A DNA stretch of 64,000 nucleotides from Trichobilharzia szidati (lineage: Eukaryota; Platyhelminthes; Trematoda; Strigeidida; Schistosomatidae): NCBI GenBank assembly GCA_944472155.2, contig OX235277.1, positions 13,216,804 to 13,280,803 of the forward strand, given 5' to 3'. The notes under the pieces are model-generated. The model worked only from the letters and a program-made list of their open reading frames with translations, had not been told where the DNA came from and did not search any database. The position numbers were made by a program, and so were the translations under genes. Positions 59,371-64,000 of the stretch are shown piece by piece; within the stretch, counting starts at the first letter, position 1, and every line of letters begins with the position of its first letter.

Positions 59371-59990
59371 GAGTCAGTTCCTAGTCTTCTTTACGCTTGT
59401 ACGGACGATGATTTACCAACTGTGGTTCGAATATCATCTTGATTATGGCTTTAAGAAATCTTCATTCGAAGGTATTGAATGAATATCGTCAATATATTGA
59501 TCTACAAGCGATTACAACTCAGGTGTATGTAAAGGCGGAGTCGTTCTAAAGATTATATATATATCACAATGATAACTGAGGATACATAGTTTGAGTACCA
59601 AGCCTCAAACAATAGTCTTCTTAGGTGATCAATATGTACTAACTAACTGCAAGTTAGTTGGTAGGGTTTCTTCTCTGAACTTTTCAGTATATTACAATCT
59701 GTTTCTTCGGATCATATGTGTGTTATGATGTCACCGCTTTTATACTTTACAAAAATAGTGTAGGAGTGAATAGGGAATAAGGAAATGAAGTTGGACACAA
59801 ACGCGGCAACCACGACTGACTTAATTGTTTCAGCGTAGAGCTTTTCAGAGAGGTGCAACAATTCCAGTTGCGACTCTCCCTTGTAACATACAAAGCAAGA
59901 GAAGAGAGTAAAGAGAGGTTCAAAAGAGCGACAGAGATAATAAACAGAAGTGTGAGTGAGTGAGGGAAAAGGAATAGTAATATGGAAGAG

Positions 59991-60026
59991 AAGCTGAAGC
60001 CCTTTGTTCCTCTAGGAACTAAAGGA

Positions 60027-60056
<30 letters not shown>
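59991..60056 (+). mobile_element. Minimal RTE-A 3' tail insertion
   Basis: AAGCTGAAGCCCTTTGTTCC, the hairpin and about nine AAT units sit inside family B sequence; the equivalent place in the copy at 53476-54235 (near 53690) lacks it. Confidence 0.7.
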
Positions 60057-60057
<1 letters not shown>

Positions 60058-60751
60058 GAGGTTCATTGGATACGACTGACAAATCATAAAGAGTGAATGC
60101 ATCCACGCCAAACATTGAGAACGAGGATTTTGAGCCACAACACCAATTGTCTCCAGTTTTCATTGGTTCTTACCAACCCGATGTCCCCAATCAGCCTGAT
60201 AGTCTACACCTTCCTACGTGGTTGCCAGACTTGAACTAACTGTTGGGGATTTCATTGACTAATGACGCCATGTTTTGGTTTAACCATCACCACCACCACT
60301 AGCTAAATCTTTTCCAACGTGATCGAACTTATGTCGGCTAACACTGCCCATTGTCGAGAAAGGCGATGGATGACATGTCCTAACCATCTCAGTCGATGTA
60401 ACTTCACAGCCTCGTCGATTGATTTCCCCTTTTTACCTAGCACTGGACGCCTAACCTCAATATCGCTCACCCTATTATACCACTTCAGATGCGAGATAGA
60501 ACGCTGGTACCTATGATCAGAGACAGTCAGATAACCTTTTCATATCTTCCACTTACAATGGCCATTTCTAACTCACAGTCATTAAAGCAGGACAGAGCGA
60601 ACTACTGAGCAATACACACGTCTTTTGGTCAACATAAAGCCTGATATCACGTCTTCTAAGCCAGAGACGGCGTAAATTGGAATACGCTGAACGAACCTTC
60701 TGTATGCGTGATGAGATTTTGTCAGTGATCAACCCATTGGAGGTGGTGGAT

Positions 60752-61163
60752 TATTATTAATATTATTGTTTTCTTTAATTCCTAGAGGAACATAGGCCTT
60801 CAGCCGCGCGTCTCCATTGCGTTCGGTTCTCTGCTAGAGTTTTCACCTGGCTCCAAGTCTGTCCACACGCTTTCATCTCCTCTTTACATGACCTCCTCCA
60901 CGTCACACTTGAAATGACGATCAACTCGCCGCTTCCCTTTCGGGTTCCACTCGAGTAATGGCCTGTCTAGTGATATCACTTGATGGTTTCCTCAGAGTAT
61001 GGCCAATCCATCTCCATTTCTTCCTGCCTGTTTGTTTCACAATCGGTTCCTGGTTGGTTCGCTCATTGCCAGAGATCTCTGTTGCTGATCTTTTCTGGCT
61101 GGCCATCTGATCTTGAGTGGTATTGAGCGAAGACAACTGTTAATGAAGATCTGTAGGTCTGTG
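60752..61163 (-). mobile_element. RTE family A, 5'-truncated, nested in family B
   Basis: Flanked by an exact 13-bp duplication GGAGGTGGTGGAT at 60739-60751 and 61164-61176. The minus strand encodes the [19 protein letters not shown] tail and ends with the hairpin and AATAATATTAATAATAAT tail. Both 4-base insertions are present (ATTA, ATTT). Confidence 0.92.
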
Positions 61164-61435
61164 GGAGGTGGTGGATGCTACTCCCCAAATAAGTCAAGTG
61201 AGTGGTCAACACGCTGTACCACTTCACTCCTTATCTTCAAGCTAGGAGTCAATTTAGTCCTAGTCATGTTGCCTGATCATCTTACATTTGACGGGAGCAA
61301 ATCGTATGCCAAACATTCGAAGACTGCTACTCCTCAAGGTGTTCAGAAGACTGCTGGATTTTGTCAGCTTCTTCACTTAGAAGGATTATATCATCTGCAT
61401 GTTCTAAGTCAATGAGATAATGCCCTGGTGACATA

Positions 61436-62176
61436 TCAATTGACGGAGGTTATGAAAATAACCAACCAACAACAACAACAGCAACATCCAGCGCCAATCA
61501 CCATCAACTGGAGGGATTTGAAAGAAGTTACTTCATTCACTTATCTAAGGAGCATTATCTCAACTGCAGGAGGAACAGACGAGGATGTCAAATCGACAAT
61601 CGGGAAGGCAAGAAACACATTCATCAACCTGAAACTAATCTGGAAATCTTCGTCACTCAACATCAACAACAAAATGATTCGGATTTTCAATACAAACGTC
61701 AAGTCAGTCAGTTCTTCTATACGGATCAGAAACTTGGCGGGTCACAAAGGATATTTCCAACAGCCTGTTGCAGACCTTTATCAACAACTGTCTTCGCTGG
61801 CTCTATACTGAAGATCAAATGGCCGCCGGAAATAATTACCAACAAGAAATTATGGGAAGAAACATAACAAGAACCAATCGCCCAACAAATATGCAGGAGA
61901 AAGTGGATATGGATTGGACACTCGCTGAGAAGGCCACTGGGTGGGTGACATCGCGCGTCAGGCCATTGCTCGAGTGGGACCCGAAAGGGAAGCGGCGAGT
62001 GGGACGTCAGTGCAAGGGTGACATGGAGGAGATCGTGTGAAGAGGAGTTGAAGCAGTATGGACTCACAGGGATGCAGGTGAAAAGTAGAGCAGAAGACAG
62101 AAGCAATTGGAGACGTGCAGTTGAAGCCCTAGGTTCCACTAGGAACCCAAAGGAACAATAATAATAATAATAATAA
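61436..62176 (+). mobile_element. RTE subfamily A2, 3' half
   Basis: Encodes VMKITNQQQQQQ, TSFTYLRSIISTAGGTDEDV (61530-61590) and NLKLIWKSSSLNINNK, then a frameshift near 61720, the WTLAEKATG tail, hairpin GTTCC-ACTA-GGAAC (62133-62148) and AAT tail. Both 4-base insertions are present. 5' end abuts family B and faces the RTE-A copy at 60752-61163. Confidence 0.85.
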
Positions 62177-62607
62177 ACAAATCAATTGCTGTGTGTCTGA
62201 AGTCAGTTAGGGTTAAGTCCATTGGTACATCTATAGTGAAATTAAAGAGAAATGGGTAGAGTAGGCATCCCTGACAAGCACCACTGGTTGTTATTACAGT
62301 TGTCAGATGACAACTCTTCGTAGGCTCTCATCTGGCTGACTGCATGTGTTCGAGTAGAATGCCTTGGTCAGTGCAACGTATTTTCTCGGCATTCCCTTCA
62401 CAGCTAAACTTCTCCGTAATACCTCTCGGTCGGATGTAATACCGCTTTCAGGTTGAGAAATGTTACGGCAGTCACGAGTCTCGCTTATCTATGCCAACAA
62501 CACGTATACAACAGCTAACCGATCTCTCAGTCCTCTACTTAGGCGAAAACGCACAACCGACGTTAGATGAGAAGTATATTTATCAATATCAGTATCCATA
62601 TATAATT
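62177..62607. other. Possible RTE-B trace, otherwise unassigned
   Basis: No clear gene. Segments such as GCATCCCTGACAAGCACCAC near 62265 resemble RT coding in antisense but could not be aligned by eye. Confidence 0.3.
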
Positions 62608-62612
62608 ACAAA

Positions 62613-62645
<33 letters not shown>
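62608..62645. repeat. (TA)n microsatellite
   Basis: About 15 TA units immediately left of a T element. Confidence 0.9.
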
Positions 62646-62647
<2 letters not shown>

Positions 62648-62905
62648 AGTCATTTAAAGAACCATTGAAAACCAGCTAAGGATAGTACTGGACAGCTGTT
62701 TCGTCTCAGTTTGGCGAATTTGTGGGCCATTAAATCAGGTCCCAGTTACTGGTGAATGGTCTAAGAACATCCCTTATAGCCGAAGGGTCCTGGGTTCGAA
62801 CACTGGTGGGCAGATGCATGCTGAAAACAAGTCCCAACCTGTCCAACACTCCCTGGTTTTCAATGGTTCTTTAACTGATATCATTCCATGGTGAAACTTG
62901 TTAAA
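62646..62905 (+). repeat. T-family element, internally deleted
   Basis: Left arm AGAACCATTGAAAACCAG and TACTGGACAGCTGTTTCGTC, a shortened centre (GTGGGCCATTAAATCAGGTC), right arm with TGGGTTCGAACACTGG, a decayed hammerhead (GCTGAAAACAAGTCCC) and GGTTCTTTAACTGATATC. Confidence 0.7.
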
Positions 62906-63194
62906 GAGGTTTTGTCGAAAAAGTATCCTGTGATAATTTGAACCCATGCAGCCATGTAAACTGCCTTCGGAGAGCTATTTCGCTCAAGTGGCAATCATCG
63001 GCGTGTCTATTAGGAACGATCAGAGACATTATTCTTATTAGATTCTATTATAAAGATATAGATGGATGGATTTTTAGCGTTTACATGGATTTACGTTTTT
63101 GTACCTTGATATTTTACTCTACGGCCGGAAGGAAGACTAACCAGGTTTAGTCATCTGTGTCTTTCAAGGATTATTCATGTCTGGTGGCAAATAA

Positions 63195-64000
63195 TTCAGT
63201 TTATCGAGTTTGACCATAGATCGATATCAGCAACAGCTGGGAGTACTGGATAAAACAGCTGTCTCCTCCTTAGTCTTTTGGGAATCATCGGCAGTACACA
63301 CCCACTACAGGGGTTCGGACCCCCAGGACCTTCCGGTTACAAAGCAACTTACTTTACTTTACTTCGGCTATCTCCTACGGGAGGATGAGCCGGCTTCATG
63401 AACATAGAGTTCATGAAGTTTCATGGGAATTTGGTACGAGTGATGTTCCCAGAATCGCTCGGCCTTTTGTTTGAGAGTGCAGCTCTAGCCTTTACACAAC
63501 CAAGTGTGACCCACAAGGCAGTAGGAGTGGAGTAGGGAGTCCACTATCCATTGGCAGCCGGTGACCGGAGTTCGGTTCATACGCCTTTTTGAATGGGGCC
63601 AGACATCCAGGACATCCAACAAGCCCTTTGTCCATACGTCTTCCGGTGAGCTCCAGTGAGCTTCATACGTCAGTCGTTGGAGGTTTGGAATAAGGGTTTA
63701 GCCATCTCCCCTAGACTGTCATCCAATGGACAGTCAACCGGGTGAAGAGCGCCGGGCATCCGCTTTCGTCCTCTCACTTTGGTGAAAAACACCTCCGCCA
63801 CGTGAAGGCAGTGAGTAGGACTTCCTCAGGAGAGGCTATGTAAGACGCCCGGTCATATGGGAGCATTTCGAGAGGTGTGCGGAGGGGTGGCCAACCCGCA
63901 GCGCAAGTAAGCTCGTATACCATTCAGCCACTGGGACCGAACTTGGATCAATGGCCCATGAACTCATGATTTTAGCTTGACCACCAACCAAAATCAACCC
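63195..64000. repeat. T-family element split by an insertion
   Basis: 63195-63351 is the left arm with an antisense hammerhead remnant (core CCGATGA) and antisense tRNA head (GGTTCGGACCCCC near 63313, CTTCCGGTTACAAAGCAA). It resumes at about 63903 with AAGCTCGTATACCATTCAGC and the family's centre, and runs off the window. Confidence 0.7.
63352..63902 (-). mobile_element. GC-rich insertion with TAAAG-type tail
   Basis: About 551 bases inserted in the T element. Read on the minus strand it ends with CTCATCCTCCCGTAGGAGAT (a hairpin) then AGTAAAGTAAAGTAAG, a non-LTR-like 3' end. Flanks share GCAA plus imperfect following bases. No domain recognised; probably the 3' part of a CR1-like element or a SINE. 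Confidence 0.5.

Larger units (their letters stand above)
59760..61435 (-). mobile_element. RTE-like family B, longer copy, interrupted twice
   Basis: Minus-strand order: HADDIILLSEEADKIQQSSE (61400-61345), the RT catalytic region; TYLG-type remnant near 61185; then after an inserted RTE-A (60752-61163) SSRIQKVRSAYSNLRRLWLR (60710-60655), HLKWYNRVSDIEVRRP (60490-60440) and KLHRLRWLGHV (60395-60365); then the 3' part, itself interrupted by a short RTE-A tail at 59991-60056. Stops and frameshifts occur. Confidence 0.8.

Noticed and set aside
1..64000. CRISPR array, bacterial operons or LTR retrotransposon
   Set aside because: No regularly spaced direct repeats with unique spacers, no prokaryotic gene organisation, and no integrase, protease or paired LTRs were seen.

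Overview
The window reads as intergenic or intronic DNA from a blood fluke (Schistosoma or a close relative). This is an inference from an AT-rich background, tRNA-headed repeats carrying hammerhead ribozyme motifs of the SM-alpha type, RTE-class non-LTR retrotransposons, and several Penelope-like elements (PLEs) with a GIY-YIG endonuclease. No bacterial gene organisation is present. Only one stretch looks like a host gene: a terminal coding exon at 56787-57055 (+) with a good acceptor site, a 3' UTR and a C-terminal class I PDZ ligand.

Almost everything else recognisable is a mobile element. (1) RTE family A and its diverged subfamily A2: a full-length copy at 32321-35342 (-) with an 11-bp target-site duplication, plus about a dozen fragments. 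(2) A second RTE-like family, B, at 53476-54235 (-), 58530-59260 (+) and 59760-61435 (-). (3) PLEs of three lineages: PLE1 is a head-to-head pair of nearly identical copies at 20121-24545 with fragments at 17155, 26980, 29880 and 54700; PLE2 remains lie at 13285, 25190-26960 and 49860-50850; PLE3 is at 48184-48715. (4) A tRNA-Glu-like SINE with a 3' end resembling the RTE tail, complete at 3205-3435 with a 12-bp target-site duplication. (5) Three tRNA-headed repeat families with hammerhead motifs, called here S (SM-alpha-like), T (tRNA-Thr-like head, inverted arms) and D (about 380-bp repeats).

Layout: 1-19.6 kb holds RTE fragments, T and S repeats and one complete SINE. 19.2-24.5 kb holds a D repeat, a 500-bp gap and the PLE1 inverted pair. 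25-30.5 kb is decayed PLE. 32.3-35.3 kb is the full-length RTE. 35.4-42 kb is old RTE debris with a second gap. 42-48 kb is dominated by S, T and D repeats. 48-51 kb holds PLE3 and PLE2 tails. 51-56.4 kb holds S, T and family B repeats. 56.8-57.6 kb is the host exon and 3' UTR. 58.4-64 kb is nested RTE-A, RTE-B and T elements.

How they fit together: RTE elements supply reverse transcriptase, and their 3' hairpin is shared by the SINE, which fits SINE mobilisation by RTE. PLE1 terminal repeats and the S, T and D repeats all contain hammerhead-like motifs whose helix III is a short palindrome, the design known for dimeric metazoan hammerheads. Families T and D are the best candidates here for undescribed ribozyme-bearing elements. 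All assignments were made by eye from translations and repeat comparison; no database search was run.
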